From Oceanisphaera pacifica (GTDB lineage: Bacteria; Pseudomonadota; Gammaproteobacteria; Enterobacterales; Aeromonadaceae), in contig NZ_JAGDFX010000001.1 of the NCBI RefSeq assembly GCF_017498065.1, positions 186,001 through 250,000 of the forward strand: a DNA stretch of 64,000 nt, given 5' to 3'. The notes under the pieces were generated by a model. The model ran no database searches, was not told where the DNA came from, and saw only the letters and a program-made list of their open reading frames with translations. Each line of letters opens with the position of its first letter. Positions within the stretch are counted from its first letter, which is position 1. Shown here one piece after another: positions 26,943 through 37,515 of the stretch. Both the position numbers and the translations under genes were made by a program.

Positions 26943-29900
26943 ATGTTTACCGTCGCCGCTGTATTTGCTCCCGGTTATAGCCCCAGTCACTTGCCCTCGC
27001 TTCGCCAAGCCATTACCGATCACTATATTATTGATGAAAACCACTACCTTGAGTCTTTATTAGCGCAAGCATCAGACACAGGTCAGTCTTTGACGCAAAT
27101 TCAAGCACAAGCCCATCAATTAGTGACACGAGTACGCCAAGAGAGTAACGGCGGTGACGGTATTGACGCTTTTTTGCAACAATACAGCCTAGATACTCAA
27201 GAAGGCATTATCTTAATGTGTTTGGCAGAAGCTTTGCTGCGTATTCCCGACAGCCATACTGCAGATGCACTCATTAAAGATAAGTTATCGGGGGCCGACT
27301 GGGCCAAGTATTTTCGCCAAAGCGACTCAACACTGGTCAATGCTTCCACTTGGGGACTGATGCTTACCGGCCGAGTCATTACCCTGGATAAAAACCAAGA
27401 GGGCCACCCGGCGAATGTGCTTAACCGTATGATCCATCGCCTAGGCGAACCCATGGTGCGATCGGCCATGTACGGTGCCATGAAGATAATGGGTAAGCAG
27501 TTTGTGTTGGGGCGCACCATAAAAGAAGCCTTAGCCGCCAGCCAGTCTGCACGTAAAGCAGGTTATACCCACTCTTACGATATGCTGGGTGAAGCTGCGA
27601 TTACTGCCGCAGACGCCCGTCAGTATTATCAAGAATACGCCAATGCCATTCGCGCCGTGGGTAACAAGGCGCTGGATAAAACCAACGCCCCCCGCCCGTC
27701 TATCTCTATTAAGCTCTCGGCACTGCACCCGCGCTATGAAGAAGCCAACCGTGAGCGGGTATTAACTGAGCTATTCAATACCCTGATTAAGCTACTGGAG
27801 CTGGCCCGCCAACTGGATGTGTTTGTCACCATAGATGCAGAAGAGATGGACCGACTTGAGCTGTCGCTCGACTTATTTGAGGCCTTATATCGCCATCCTA
27901 CCAATCAAGGATGGGGCGGGTTAGGCATAGTAGTGCAAGCCTACGCTAAACGGGCCTTACCAGTATTATGTTGGTTAACAGCATTGGCCCGTGAACAAGG
28001 CGATGAAATTCCACTGCGCTTGGTAAAAGGCGCCTATTGGGACAGCGAAATCAAACTCTGCCAACAAGGTGGCGTTAATGGCTACCCGGTCTTTACCCGC
28101 AAAGCCGGCACCGATCTTTCTTATTTGGCCTGTGCCCGTTATTTATTAAGTGACGCTACCAAAGGCGCGATTTACCCGCAGTTTGCCACCCATAACGCCC
28201 ACACTGTGGTGTCGATTATGGCCATGGCAGGGGAGCGAACGTATGAGTTTCAACGCTTGCACGGCATGGGCGAAGAGCTCTATAACGCCGTATTGGCCGA
28301 GCAGCCCACACTAAATTGTCGTATTTATGCCCCCGTAGGGGCGCATAAAGATCTCTTGCCTTACTTAGTGCGCCGCTTATTAGAAAACGGGGCCAATACC
28401 TCTTTTGTGCATAAGCTCGTGGATCCTGCCACCCCCATTGACAGCTTGATCACCCACCCTCAAGTCTCTTTGGCTGAATGCGAGCAGCTTGCCAACGACA
28501 AAATTCCATTGCCGCTGGCCATCTTCCCTGATCGCATCAACTCTTGTGGCCTAAATATGAATATAGAGGGGATGCGTACTCCTTTTTTTAATGCCCTTAA
28601 TCAACTTAAAGACAAACAATGGCAAGCCAGCCCTACTATAGAGGCGCATAGTACTAAGCCTCACAACGTGATGAGCCCACAAGACAGACGCCATCTTGTT
28701 GGTCAGGTGGTTTTTGCCGACCCAACCTTGACGGAACACGCCATAACTCGAGCGCAATCGGCGTTTGTTGCCTGGCGCGACACGCCAGTTGAGCTACGAG
28801 CACAAGCATTAGAAAAGCTCGCCGATTTGCTTGAATATCATCAAAGCGAGTTTGTTTCTTTATGTACCCGAGAAGCCGGTAAATTATTACAAGATGGCAT
28901 AGATGAAGTGCGCGAGGCGGTCGATTTTTGCCGCTATTATGCCAATGAAGGCCGACGCCTAATGGCCCCCACCACACTGCCCGGCTACACAGGTGAGCTA
29001 AATACCTTGCAAGCCCAAGGCCGTGGCCCTTTTGTCTGTATTAGCCCGTGGAACTTTCCGCTGGCCATCTTTTTAGGACAAGTTAGTGCTGCCTTAGTCA
29101 CCGGCAATACGGTATTGGCCAAGCCTGCTGAGCAAACCTGCTTAATTGCGCAACTGGCCACAGAATTGGCTCATAAGGCTGGCATTCCACCAGAAGTATT
29201 ACAGTTGTTACCCGGCGAAGGCGCCACGGTGGGGGCGACATTGACTAGCGATCCGCGCATCGCAGGCGTTTGCTTTACCGGCTCAACGCAAACCGCGATG
29301 GCGATTAATCAAACCTTGGCTCAGCGCTCAGGAGCCATGATCCCCTTAATTGCAGAAACCGGTGGTCAAAACGCCATGATTGTGGACTCATCCGCCCTGC
29401 CCGAACAAGTGGTAAAAGATGTAGTGCGCGCCGCCTTTCAAAGTGCGGGGCAGCGCTGCTCTGCACTGCGAGTACTGTATTTACAAGAAGACATTGCCGA
29501 GCGGGTATTAACCTTGCTGACCGGGGCTATGGCGGAGCTCAGTGTCGGAGATCCTGCCTTATGGTCTACCGATGTTGGGCCTGTGATCGATAAAAAAGCG
29601 CAAGCAGGCTTAATGGCTCACCTTGAGGCCATGCAAGCGGCAGGAAAAACAATTATTGCGCAAACGCCTTTGCCTGATGCCTGCCATCAAGGAGAGTTTA
29701 TTGCGCCCACCGCCATAGAAATTGCCGCCATTAGCGAGCTTAGTAAAGAACACTTTGGTCCCATCTTGCATGTGATCCGCTTTAAGGCAGCAGATATAGA
29801 TGCAGTGATTGATGATATTAATAATACCGGATATGGCTTAACACTGGGCATTCATAGCCGTAACGCCACCTTTGCTGAACATATTGCTAAGCGGGCGAAC

Positions 29901-30101
29901 GTGGGCAATGTGTATATTAATCGCGATCAAATTGGTGCCATGGTTGGGGTACAACCTTTTGGTGGCCAAGGGTTATCGGGTACCGGCCCTAAAGCCGGTG
30001 GCCCGCATTATCTCACCCGCTTTATTACTGAGAAAACCATCAGTAATAACACCACTGCGATTGGCGGTAATGCCACTTTGCTGTCACTGGGGGAAGGTTA
30101 A
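26943..30101 (+). CDS. putA: PutA, bifunctional proline dehydrogenase/glutamate-semialdehyde dehydrogenase
   Basis: PutA oxidises proline to glutamate in two steps, passing electrons to FAD/quinone and then NAD. In the 1052-residue protein the proline dehydrogenase barrel spans about 130-530 (KLSALHPRYE, RLVKGAYWDSEIK, and the RIYAPVGAH segment). The aldehyde dehydrogenase spans about 580-1030, with ISPWNFPLAIFLGQ near residue 700, GFTGS-type CFTGSTQTA, and the catalytic Cys in SAGQRCSALRVLY near residue 838. It has no N-terminal ribbon-helix-helix domain, unlike E. coli PutA (1320), so it should not repress its own gene. AGGAG precedes ATG 26943. Confidence 0.95.
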   Translation: MFTVAAVFAPGYSPSHLPSLRQAITDHYIIDENHYLESLLAQASDTGQSLTQIQAQAHQLVTRVRQESNGGDGIDAFLQQYSLDTQEGIILMCLAEALLRIPDSHTADALIKDKLSGADWAKYFRQSDSTLVNASTWGLMLTGRVITLDKNQEGHPANVLNRMIHRLGEPMVRSAMYGAMKIMGKQFVLGRTIKEALAASQSARKAGYTHSYDMLGEAAITAADARQYYQEYANAIRAVGNKALDKTNAPRPSISIKLSALHPRYEEANRERVLTELFNTLIKLLELARQLDVFVTIDAEEMDRLELSLDLFEALYRHPTNQGWGGLGIVVQAYAKRALPVLCWLTALAREQGDEIPLRLVKGAYWDSEIKLCQQGGVNGYPVFTRKAGTDLSYLACARYLLSDATKGAIYPQFATHNAHTVVSIMAMAGERTYEFQRLHGMGEELYNAVLAEQPTLNCRIYAPVGAHKDLLPYLVRRLLENGANTSFVHKLVDPATPIDSLITHPQVSLAECEQLANDKIPLPLAIFPDRINSCGLNMNIEGMRTPFFNALNQLKDKQWQASPTIEAHSTKPHNVMSPQDRRHLVGQVVFADPTLTEHAITRAQSAFVAWRDTPVELRAQALEKLADLLEYHQSEFVSLCTREAGKLLQDGIDEVREAVDFCRYYANEGRRLMAPTTLPGYTGELNTLQAQGRGPFVCISPWNFPLAIFLGQVSAALVTGNTVLAKPAEQTCLIAQLATELAHKAGIPPEVLQLLPGEGATVGATLTSDPRIAGVCFTGSTQTAMAINQTLAQRSGAMIPLIAETGGQNAMIVDSSALPEQVVKDVVRAAFQSAGQRCSALRVLYLQEDIAERVLTLLTGAMAELSVGDPALWSTDVGPVIDKKAQAGLMAHLEAMQAAGKTIIAQTPLPDACHQGEFIAPTAIEIAAISELSKEHFGPILHVIRFKAADIDAVIDDINNTGYGLTLGIHSRNATFAEHIAKRANVGNVYINRDQIGAMVGVQPFGGQGLSGTGPKAGGPHYLTRFITEKTISNNTTAIGGNATLLSLGEG

Positions 30102-30125
30102 GAGACAGCGGTACGCTTTACGCCA

Positions 30126-30162
30126 ACCGCTTTATGTAAAGGCCAAAGCGGTGTGTTTCTTT
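30126..30162 (+). terminator. Probable putA terminator hairpin
   Basis: ACCGCTTT (30126-30133) pairs with AAAGCGGT (30145-30152), followed by GTGTTTCTTT. It lies 25 bases after the putA stop. The flanking TACGC/GCGTA motifs recur near 25461-25495. Confidence 0.5.
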
Positions 30163-30414
30163 AACGTAAGGCGTATCGCTCCTGAAGGGGGTCAGTTTAA
30201 TAACGAGGCCGTATCCACATTATTACTATGGTCTAATGGCCAGTGCGCATTAAATAGGCTAGGCTCATTTGAGCTTAATGGGATTCAATTAATCCAAAGC
30301 CTATTTAAACGAAACTATTAACAATAAGCTGGGCTGTTTTAAGTTGCATAGAAAGAGCATGGTGCACACTTAATAACCGCCCCTACTGGAACATTGTGTT
30401 ACAAGGAGAGCGTC
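30163..30414. other. Promoter region of the formate dehydrogenase operon
   Basis: About 250 bases before fdnG. A/T-rich near 30280-30340. I looked for an FNR or NarL-type site and found no convincing match. AAGGAG at about 30402-30407 sets the fdnG start. Confidence 0.4.
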
Positions 30415-33400
30415 ATGAGCAATTTAAGCAGACGCGATTTTTTTAAGGTAACCGGTGCCACCCTCGCCACCTCAAGTATGGCGATGTTAGGAATGACACC
30501 CACTCCTGCTGTGGCCGCCGCCCGGCAATATAAATTGCTGCACGCCAAAGAGACGCGCAGTACTTGTCCTTACTGCTCTGTTGCCTGCGGGATTTTAATT
30601 TATACCCTAGGTGATGGAGCGAAAAACGCTGAGCCCAGTGTGATGCACATTGAAGGGGATCATGATCACCCCGTCAACCGCGGCACCTTGTGCCCGAAAG
30701 GCGCAGGCTTAGTCGACTTTGTGCACAGCCCTAATCGCTTAACCTACCCTGAATATCGTGCCCCAGGCTCAGATAAGTGGCAGCGTATGTCATGGGATGA
30801 AGCCTATCGTCGCATTGCTCGCTTAATGAAAGACGATCGGGATGCCAACTTTATTCATAAAACTGACGAAGGTAAAACCGTTAACCGCTGGGTAACCACC
30901 GGCATGCTGGCAGCCTCTGCCAGTAGTAACGAGGTGGGTTATATTACTCACAAAGTGGTTCGTCCTATGGGAATGTTAGCATTCGATAACCAAGCTCGCG
31001 TTTGACACGGTCCTACGGTGGCAGGTCTTGCCCCAACATTTGGCCGTGGCGCGATGACAAATCATTGGGTCGATATTAAAAATGCTGATGTCGTGCTAAT
31101 TATGGGCGGTAACGCCGCAGAAGCACACCCTTGTGGTTTTAAATGGGTAACTGAAGCCAAAGCACATAACAATGCAAAATTAATAGTGGTGGATCCGCGC
31201 TTTAACCGTTCGGCATCCGTTGCTGACTTGTATGCGCCAATACGTACCGGCACCGACATCGTCTTTTTAGGCGGGGTCATTAAATATTTACTGGATACCA
31301 ATCAGATCCAGCACGAGTACGTAAAAAATTACACCGATATGTCTTTCTTAGTCCATGAAGATTTTGACTTTGAAGAGGGCATATTCTCTGGCTACGATGA
31401 GGAAAACAGTCACTACGATAAAGCCTCTTGGGACTATCAGCTAGATGAACAAGGCGAGGTGATAAGCGATTCTAGCTTGTTGCACCCCCGTTGTGTTTAT
31501 CAGCTGCTAAAACAACACTATCAGCGCTATACGCCTGAGATGGTGGAAAATGTCTGTGGTACACCGATTGCAAAATTCAATCAGGTGTGTGAACTGCTGG
31601 CTTCCACTCACACCCCAGACAGAGCCGGTACCATCTTATATGCATTAGGTTGGACGCAGCACTCTATTGGTTCGCAAATTATTCGTACCGGTGCCATGTT
31701 ACAGCTGTTGCTCGGTAATATTGGGATTGCAGGGGGTGGCATGAACGCCTTGCGTGGCCACTCTAATATTCAAGGTTTGACCGACTTGGGGTTAATGACC
31801 AATCTGTTACCCGGTTATTTAACACTGCCCAATGAAGCTGAACAGGATTTTGCAGGCTACATTGATAAGCGCGCCCAGCAGCCGCTACGTAAAAACCAGC
31901 TCAGCTACTGGCAAAACTATAAAAAGTTCCATATTAGTTTAGCCAAAGCTTGGTGGGGAGATCACGCTCAGCCAGACAATGATTTTGCTTATGACTTATT
32001 ACCGAAACTCGATAAACCCTACGATATGTTGCAAGTTTATGAGTTGATGAATCTGGGCAAAATGAATGGCTATATTTGTCAGGGCTTTAATCCTCTGGCG
32101 GCAGCGCCTAACAAAGCGAAAATGATAGATTCTTTATCTAAGCTGAAGTTTATGGTGGTGATGGACCCACTGGTTACCGAGACCTCTGAGTTTTGGCGCA
32201 ATGCCGGTGAGTCAAATGATGTGAACCCTGCTGATATTGATACCGAAGTGTTCCGCTTGCCTACTTCTTGCTTTGCAGAAGAAGCAGGTACTTTGGTGAA
32301 CTCGGGGCGCTGGCTACAGTGGCATTGGAAAGCGGCGAACCCACCGGGTGAAGCCCAAACCGACATTGAAATTATGGCCACGCTCTATCAGCACATTCGC
32401 ACCTTATACCAAGAAGAAGGCGGCACCTTTGCTGAACCCATTACTCAATTGTCTTGGCCTTATGCCAATCCTTTTGAGCCCACGGCAGAAGAGCTGGCCA
32501 AAGAGTTAAATGGCCGCGCGCTACGTGATGTAACCGATAGCAGCGGCCAGGTGATTCGTAAAGCCGGCGAACAACTTTCTGGCTTTGGCGAGATGCGTGA
32601 TGATGGCTCCACCTTAGGGGGTTGCTGGATTTATGCCGGCTCTTGGACAGAAGAAGGCAACAAGATGGCGCGCCGCGATAGCAGCGACCCAACGGGGGTT
32701 GGCCAAACGCTTAACTGGGCTTGGGCATGGCCGGCTAACCGCCGCGTGCTGTATAACCGCGCCTCTTGTGATACCCAAGGTCAGCCTTTTGATGCCAAAC
32801 GTGCCTTAATTCATTGGGACGGTGAACAATGGACAGGTGCAGATGTGCCCGATTATAAGGCTTCTGAGCCCCCAGCTGCAGATATGGGCCCCTTTATAAT
32901 GAACCCTGAGGGCGTGGCACGCTTTTTTGCTAAAGGGCAAATGGCAGAAGGCCCCTTCCCAACTCATTATGAACCCTTTGAAACACCACTGGGCTATAAC
33001 CCCTTGTTTAAAAACAATAGCAAGGCAACCAATAACCCAGCAGCGCGCTTGTTTAGCCAAGACAGAACCACCATGGGCACTGTGAGTGACTTCCCTTATG
33101 TGGGCACCACTTATCGCTTAACAGAGCATTTCCACTATTGGAGTAAGAACGTACTGTTAAACAGTGTGATCCAACCTGAACAGTTTGTGGAAATTGGTGC
33201 TGAGCTAGCCAAAGAATTACGTATTAGTGAAGGTGACACTGTTAAAGTGTCTTCTCATCGCGGCTACATTAAGGCAAAAGCTGTGGTCACTAAGCGTATT
33301 CGAGGCTTAGACATTGATGGTAAGCGGGTACACCACATCGGCATTCCCATTCACTGGGGCTTTGTGGGGGTCACTAAACCCGGCTTTTTAGCCAATACGC

Positions 33401-33477
33401 TGACGCCGTCGGTTGGGGATGCAAACTCACAAACCCCTGAGTTTAAGTCCTTTTTAGTCAACGTCGAAAAGGTGTAA
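30415..33477 (+). CDS. fdnG: Formate dehydrogenase-N/O type alpha subunit, selenoprotein (TGA = Sec)
   Basis: Catalytic molybdopterin subunit that oxidises formate to CO2 on the periplasmic side. The reading frame is interrupted by TGA at 31003-31005; reading it as selenocysteine (residue 197) joins the parts into 1020 residues, close to E. coli FdnG (1015, Sec196), with the conserved context [23 protein letters not shown] Tat signal (SRRDFFK, residues 5-11) and [4Fe-4S] cysteines C51, C54, C58 and C93 are present. A SECIS follows the TGA. Operon with fdxH and fdnI, with selA, selB and selC downstream. Automatic callers will split this gene. FdnG versus FdoG cannot be told apart by sequence alone. 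Confidence 0.95.
31003..31036 (+). promoter_or_regulatory. Bacterial SECIS element with Sec codon
   Basis: Counting the T of TGA as 1, the stem is GG(17-bulged T)GGCA with loop GGTCT and arm TGCCCC: G31017-G31018 and G31020-A31023 pair with T31029-C31034, leaving T31019 (position 17) bulged. Loop positions 23 and 24 are G and T. These are the bulged U17 and G23/U24 needed for SelB binding in E. coli fdhF/fdnG. Confidence 0.93.
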
Positions 33478-33487
33478 GGAGCAAAAT

Positions 33488-34414
33488 ATGTCTTCACAAT
33501 CCATGGATATTATACGTCGCTCAGCGACCACCACTCCTTCATCAAGTGTTCGTCAGTCCCCCGTGCAAGGCGGGGGCGTGGCTAAACTGATTGATGTATC
33601 ACAGTGTATCGGTTGTAAAGCTTGTCAGGTCGCGTGTATGGAGTGGAACGACCTGCGTGATGAGGTTGGCCACAACGTAGGTGTATATGACAACCCAGCG
33701 GATATGACAGAAAACAGCTGGACGGTAATGCGCTTTGCCGAATACGAAAAAGAGGACGGCGACCTAGAGTGGCTGATCCGCAAAGACGGCTGCATGCACT
33801 GTGAGGATCCGGGCTGCTTAAAAGCTTGCCCATCGCCAGGTGCCATAGTGCAGCATGCCAACGGCATAGTGGACTTTAACCAAGAACACTGTGTGGGATG
33901 CGGCTATTGCGTTACCGGCTGTCCGTTTGATGTACCGCGTATTTCTAAAAGCGATAAAAAAGCCTACAAGTGTAACTTGTGTGTCGATCGTGTCTCTGTG
34001 GGGCAAGAACCCGCGTGTGTGAAAATTTGTCCAACCGGCGCCATCACCTTTGGCTCTAAGGATGATATGAAGCATCACGCCGATACACGTATTGCCGACT
34101 TGAAATCCCGCGGCTATGACAACGCCGGCTTGTACGATCCCGATGGCGTGGGTGGCACCCATGTGATGTATGTACTGCATCACGCTGATAAGCCTCAGTT
34201 ATACAGTGGCTTACCTAAAGCACCCAAAATTAGCGCGATTGTATCGGCCTGGAAAGGCCCAGCCAAACCCATAGGTGTTGCCGCCATGGTACTAACAGCC
34301 CTGTTTGGGGCGGCACACTATATTCGCAATCGCCCTTCTGAGGTAACAAAGGCTGATGAATTGGCAGCCAAACATGCAGCAGAGCAGGCGGCTGAGGAGA
34401 AAGATCATGGCTAA
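33488..34414 (+). CDS. fdxH: Formate dehydrogenase iron-sulfur (beta) subunit
   Basis: The 308-residue electron-transfer subunit linking the catalytic subunit to the cytochrome b subunit. Four [4Fe-4S] cysteine groups are visible: [11 protein letters not shown] near residue 40, [13 protein letters not shown] near 100, [11 protein letters not shown] near 136 and [20 protein letters not shown] near 160. A C-terminal membrane helix (about 258-280) anchors it, followed by a charged tail. It starts 10 bases after fdnG and overlaps fdnI by 8 bases. Confidence 0.94.
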   Translation: MSSQSMDIIRRSATTTPSSSVRQSPVQGGGVAKLIDVSQCIGCKACQVACMEWNDLRDEVGHNVGVYDNPADMTENSWTVMRFAEYEKEDGDLEWLIRKDGCMHCEDPGCLKACPSPGAIVQHANGIVDFNQEHCVGCGYCVTGCPFDVPRISKSDKKAYKCNLCVDRVSVGQEPACVKICPTGAITFGSKDDMKHHADTRIADLKSRGYDNAGLYDPDGVGGTHVMYVLHHADKPQLYSGLPKAPKISAIVSAWKGPAKPIGVAAMVLTALFGAAHYIRNRPSEVTKADELAAKHAAEQAAEEKDHG

Positions 34415-35039
34415 CCAAGATAAGGAAATTGTTCGCTATAGTGCTAATCAACGGCTTAACCATTGGCTAATTGCTCTTAGCTTTGTGCTGTTAGCCATTT
34501 CGGGGCTGGCGTTATTTCACCCTGCCCTGTTTTGGTTAAGTCACCTCTTAGGAGGCGGCACTTGGACGCGAATTTTACATCCCTTTATTGGGCTAATAAT
34601 GTTTGTCAGCTTCTTCAGTTTTGCAGTCCAGCTATGGCGAGATAACCGCATCACTGAGGACGATAAAGCATGGTTAAAAGCCGTGCCTAAGGTGATTTCT
34701 CATCAAGAGGAAGGCGTGCCCGAAGCCGATCGTTATAACGGAGGCCAAAAAGTATTATTTTGGTCACTGATTATCTTTATGATCGGCTTGCTGTTATCGG
34801 GGGTAGTGATGTGGCGAGCTTATTTCGACTTTCCTGTTGGATTAATTCGCTTTTCATCGCTGCTACACGCGCTGTTTGCCTTTGGCATTATTTGCGCCAT
34901 TATAGTGCATGCTTATGCGGGCATTTGGGTGAAAGGATCGGTACGCGCCATGACCCGCGGCACAGTAACACCGGGCTGGGCATGGAAGCATCACCGTAAG
35001 TGGTATCGTAAGAAAATGCGCGATTCCTCTTCCAAGTAA
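34407..35039 (+). CDS. fdnI: Formate dehydrogenase cytochrome b556 (gamma) subunit
   Basis: Membrane subunit that carries two b haems and reduces quinone. The 210-residue protein has four hydrophobic helices with candidate haem histidines in RLNHWL (near residue 19), HPFIG (near 58), [10 protein letters not shown] and [11 protein letters not shown]. The basic C-terminus ([12 protein letters not shown]) is typical. The frame opens earlier, but ATG 34407 gives [20 protein letters not shown], the family start, and overlaps the fdxH stop. Confidence 0.93.
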   Translation: MANQDKEIVRYSANQRLNHWLIALSFVLLAISGLALFHPALFWLSHLLGGGTWTRILHPFIGLIMFVSFFSFAVQLWRDNRITEDDKAWLKAVPKVISHQEEGVPEADRYNGGQKVLFWSLIIFMIGLLLSGVVMWRAYFDFPVGLIRFSSLLHALFAFGIICAIIVHAYAGIWVKGSVRAMTRGTVTPGWAWKHHRKWYRKKMRDSSSK

Positions 35040-35069
35040 CCTTGTCGTTTAGCAAAGCCCGTCATTACT

Positions 35070-35098
35070 GCCGCCAAATGAAACCCTCATTTGGCGGC
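35070..35098 (+). terminator. Hairpin after fdnI
   Basis: GCCGCCAAATGA and TCATTTGGCGGC pair over 12 bp with loop AACCC. The following CTTTATCTCT is a poor T-tract, so it may act as partial terminator or as mRNA end protection between the structural genes and fdhE. Confidence 0.6.
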
Positions 35099-35140
35099 CT
35101 TTATCTCTCTAGCCCGAGCCTGCTTTATTAAGGAGTGCCC

Positions 35141-36070
35141 ATGCAACGAATTTTAACCCGCGGCGAAATAGAAAACCTAGATCGCACCCGTGTTGTACGA
35201 CTGATGCTCCCAGAGCCGAATATCTTTAGCACCCGTGCTCAGCGACTCAGAGACTTGGCGCCAGAAAACCCCATCCAAGATTATTTATTACTGATAGCCT
35301 TGCTCAGCGATGCCCAGCAACACACCTTTGAACAAAGCTGGTCTGTGCCTCAGCTTAACGAGCAACAATTGGCCCAAGCGCAAGCACACGGTATGCCCCC
35401 CTTTAGCGCCAGCAGCACAAAGCGCGATCCCGTTTGGCGAGACATGTTTAGCGCTATTATTAAGCAGCTATTGCAGCAAAACACCCTCCCCGAGGCTGTT
35501 GCTCATAATCTCGCACAACTCAATGATGAGATAGCCACTCAGCCCAAGCGTATTGAGCAACAAGCCGATGCTTTGCTTACTCAAGAGCTAGATAAGATAG
35601 ATGCCGCCCGCGCGCCTTTTATTATGGCCGCCTTACAGGTGTATTGGCGCTGTTTAATGGTGCAACTTGAGAGCCAACAAGTTCCAGCTCAAACGCCGTT
35701 TGGAATTTGCCCTTGTTGTGGCAGTCAGCCGGTATCTAGCACAGTTCAACTGGGCGGCCCTAAAGAGCAGCTTCGCTACGCCACCTGCTCCTTATGTGCC
35801 AGCCAATGGCATATTGTGCGTGTCACTTGTACCCACTGCGAAGACACTAAAAATATTGCCTACCACACATTAGAAGCAGGCAGCCAAGCGGTTAAAGCCG
35901 AGTCTTGTGAGCATTGTCAGCAGTATCGAAAAATTTTATACCTAGATAAAGATCAGCACTTAGATGCTTTCGCCGATGATTTAGCCAGCTTACCGTTAGA
36001 TATTTTAATGGGTGAAGCCGAGTTTTATCGAGCCAACAATAACCCTTATTTATGGCAACTGGCTGAATAA
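35141..36070 (+). CDS. fdhE: FdhE, formate dehydrogenase maturation protein
   Basis: FdhE is needed for activity of the Tat-exported formate dehydrogenases and binds iron through cysteine pairs. The 309-residue protein (the E. coli length) has CPCCGSQP near residue 190, CSLCASQWH and CTHCEDTK near 215-230, and CEHCQQY near 255. GTG 35135 is in frame, but AAGGAG at 35130-35135 serves ATG 35141. It ends two bases before selA. Confidence 0.93.
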   Translation: MQRILTRGEIENLDRTRVVRLMLPEPNIFSTRAQRLRDLAPENPIQDYLLLIALLSDAQQHTFEQSWSVPQLNEQQLAQAQAHGMPPFSASSTKRDPVWRDMFSAIIKQLLQQNTLPEAVAHNLAQLNDEIATQPKRIEQQADALLTQELDKIDAARAPFIMAALQVYWRCLMVQLESQQVPAQTPFGICPCCGSQPVSSTVQLGGPKEQLRYATCSLCASQWHIVRVTCTHCEDTKNIAYHTLEAGSQAVKAESCEHCQQYRKILYLDKDQHLDAFADDLASLPLDILMGEAEFYRANNNPYLWQLAE

Positions 36071-36072
36071 CC

Positions 36073-37515
36073 ATGACTCACTCTTCACCCACAGCGACAA
36101 CCTTACACACCTTAGCTCAGCCGGCGGATTTGCCGGCACTAGATAAAGTGTTGCACCAGCCAGAACTTAAACCCTGTATTCAGCAATACGGGCTTACCTT
36201 GGTCACGCAACAATTACGTGAGCTGTTAGCACACTTGCGCACTCAAGCGCTAAGCCAGCAGTTACCACTGGCCAAGGTGACAGCAGATCATATTATTGAA
36301 CAGCTGCTTGCCAAGCTTGAGCAAATAACTCGTTCTGAGCTTAAAACTGTCATTAATTTAACCGGCACAGTACTGCACACCAATTTAGGCCGCGCTTTAT
36401 TACCCGACAGCGCCGTGCAAGCCGTGGCTCAGGTGCTCACTCAGCCCACGAACTTAGAGTTTGACTTAAACACGGGCAAGCGCGGAGACAGAGACACCTT
36501 AGTGGAAGCGCTTATTTGCGACTTAACCGAGGCCGAAGCCGCGACTGTGGTGAATAATAATGCGGCAGCGGTATTGCTTATGCTGAGTGCCTTAGCACCA
36601 CAAAAAGACGTGATTGTCTCTCGTGGCGAGCTGGTTGAAATTGGTGGTTCATTTCGTATTCCCGATATTATGAGCAGCGCCGGCAGCACACTCAAAGAGG
36701 TAGGCACCACCAACCGCACTCATTATGCTGACTATGAGCGAGCCATTGGCGAGCAAACTGCGATGTTAATGAAGGTGCACTGCAGCAATTATGCGGTAGT
36801 GGGCTTTACCAAAGAAACCGCTCTGTCTCAGCTGGTCACGCTAGGGCAACAGCATCATATTCCGGTCACCATGGATTTAGGCAGCGGTACCTTAGTGGAT
36901 CTTGCACAATGGGGGCTGCCCCATGAGCCCACCGTTAAAGAAATTCTACAAAGCGGCGTCGACTTGGTCACCTTTAGTGGCGATAAACTACTGGGTGGCC
37001 CACAAGCGGGCTTTATTGTGGGTCGTAAAATCTTGATAGATAAGATTAAAAAGCATCCGCTAAAACGTGCTCTAAGAGTGGGGAAGCTCACCATGGCCGC
37101 CTTAGAGTCGGTGCTGGCGCTGTATCGTAGCCCAGAATATTTACCTGAGCGCTTAACCACCTTGAGCTTACTGACCCGTGAGCAATCAGACATAGCACAA
37201 CAAGCAAAGCAGCTCCAGCCAAGCCTGCAACAGGCTGTAGGACAGGATTTTGAGGTCAGCTGTGAGCCCATGTACAGCCAAATTGGCAGCGGCGCCATGC
37301 CGGTAGAATCGCTCCCCAGCTTTGGCTTAGTGATCCGCTATCTTGGCCAAGCCAAAGCAAGCCGCCACATTATGCAACTCGAGCGCAAGCTGCGCACCCA
37401 GCCCTTGCCCATTATTGGCCGCATCCATAAAGATGCCCTCTACTTAGATTGCCGTTGTTTATCTGAACAACACGCCCACACGCTTAACACCAGATGGAGC
37501 ACCATTCAGCTATGA
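36073..37515 (+). CDS. selA: SelA, L-seryl-tRNA(Sec) selenium transferase
   Basis: Converts Ser-tRNA(Sec) to Sec-tRNA(Sec) using selenophosphate and PLP. In the 480-residue protein the PLP lysine is K305 in TFSGDKLLGGPQAG; other markers are NLTGTVLHTNLGRA near 95 and VNNNAAAVLLML near 160. It overlaps selB by ATGA (37512-37515), the typical selAB coupling. Confidence 0.96.
   Translation: MTHSSPTATTLHTLAQPADLPALDKVLHQPELKPCIQQYGLTLVTQQLRELLAHLRTQALSQQLPLAKVTADHIIEQLLAKLEQITRSELKTVINLTGTVLHTNLGRALLPDSAVQAVAQVLTQPTNLEFDLNTGKRGDRDTLVEALICDLTEAEAATVVNNNAAAVLLMLSALAPQKDVIVSRGELVEIGGSFRIPDIMSSAGSTLKEVGTTNRTHYADYERAIGEQTAMLMKVHCSNYAVVGFTKETALSQLVTLGQQHHIPVTMDLGSGTLVDLAQWGLPHEPTVKEILQSGVDLVTFSGDKLLGGPQAGFIVGRKILIDKIKKHPLKRALRVGKLTMAALESVLALYRSPEYLPERLTTLSLLTREQSDIAQQAKQLQPSLQQAVGQDFEVSCEPMYSQIGSGAMPVESLPSFGLVIRYLGQAKASRHIMQLERKLRTQPLPIIGRIHKDALYLDCRCLSEQHAHTLNTRWSTIQL

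Noticed and set aside
29872-30321. 149-codon + strand frame over the putA end
   Set aside because: Out-of-frame shadow of putA that runs through the terminator; no ribosome site.
30163-30414. FNR box before the formate dehydrogenase operon
   Set aside because: Only partial TTGA / TCAA half-sites at wrong spacing were found; anaerobic control is plausible but not shown.
31018-33477. Independent gene for the 819-residue part of formate dehydrogenase
   Set aside because: It has no start signal and is the continuation of fdnG after the Sec codon, backed by a SECIS and by selA, selB and selC nearby.
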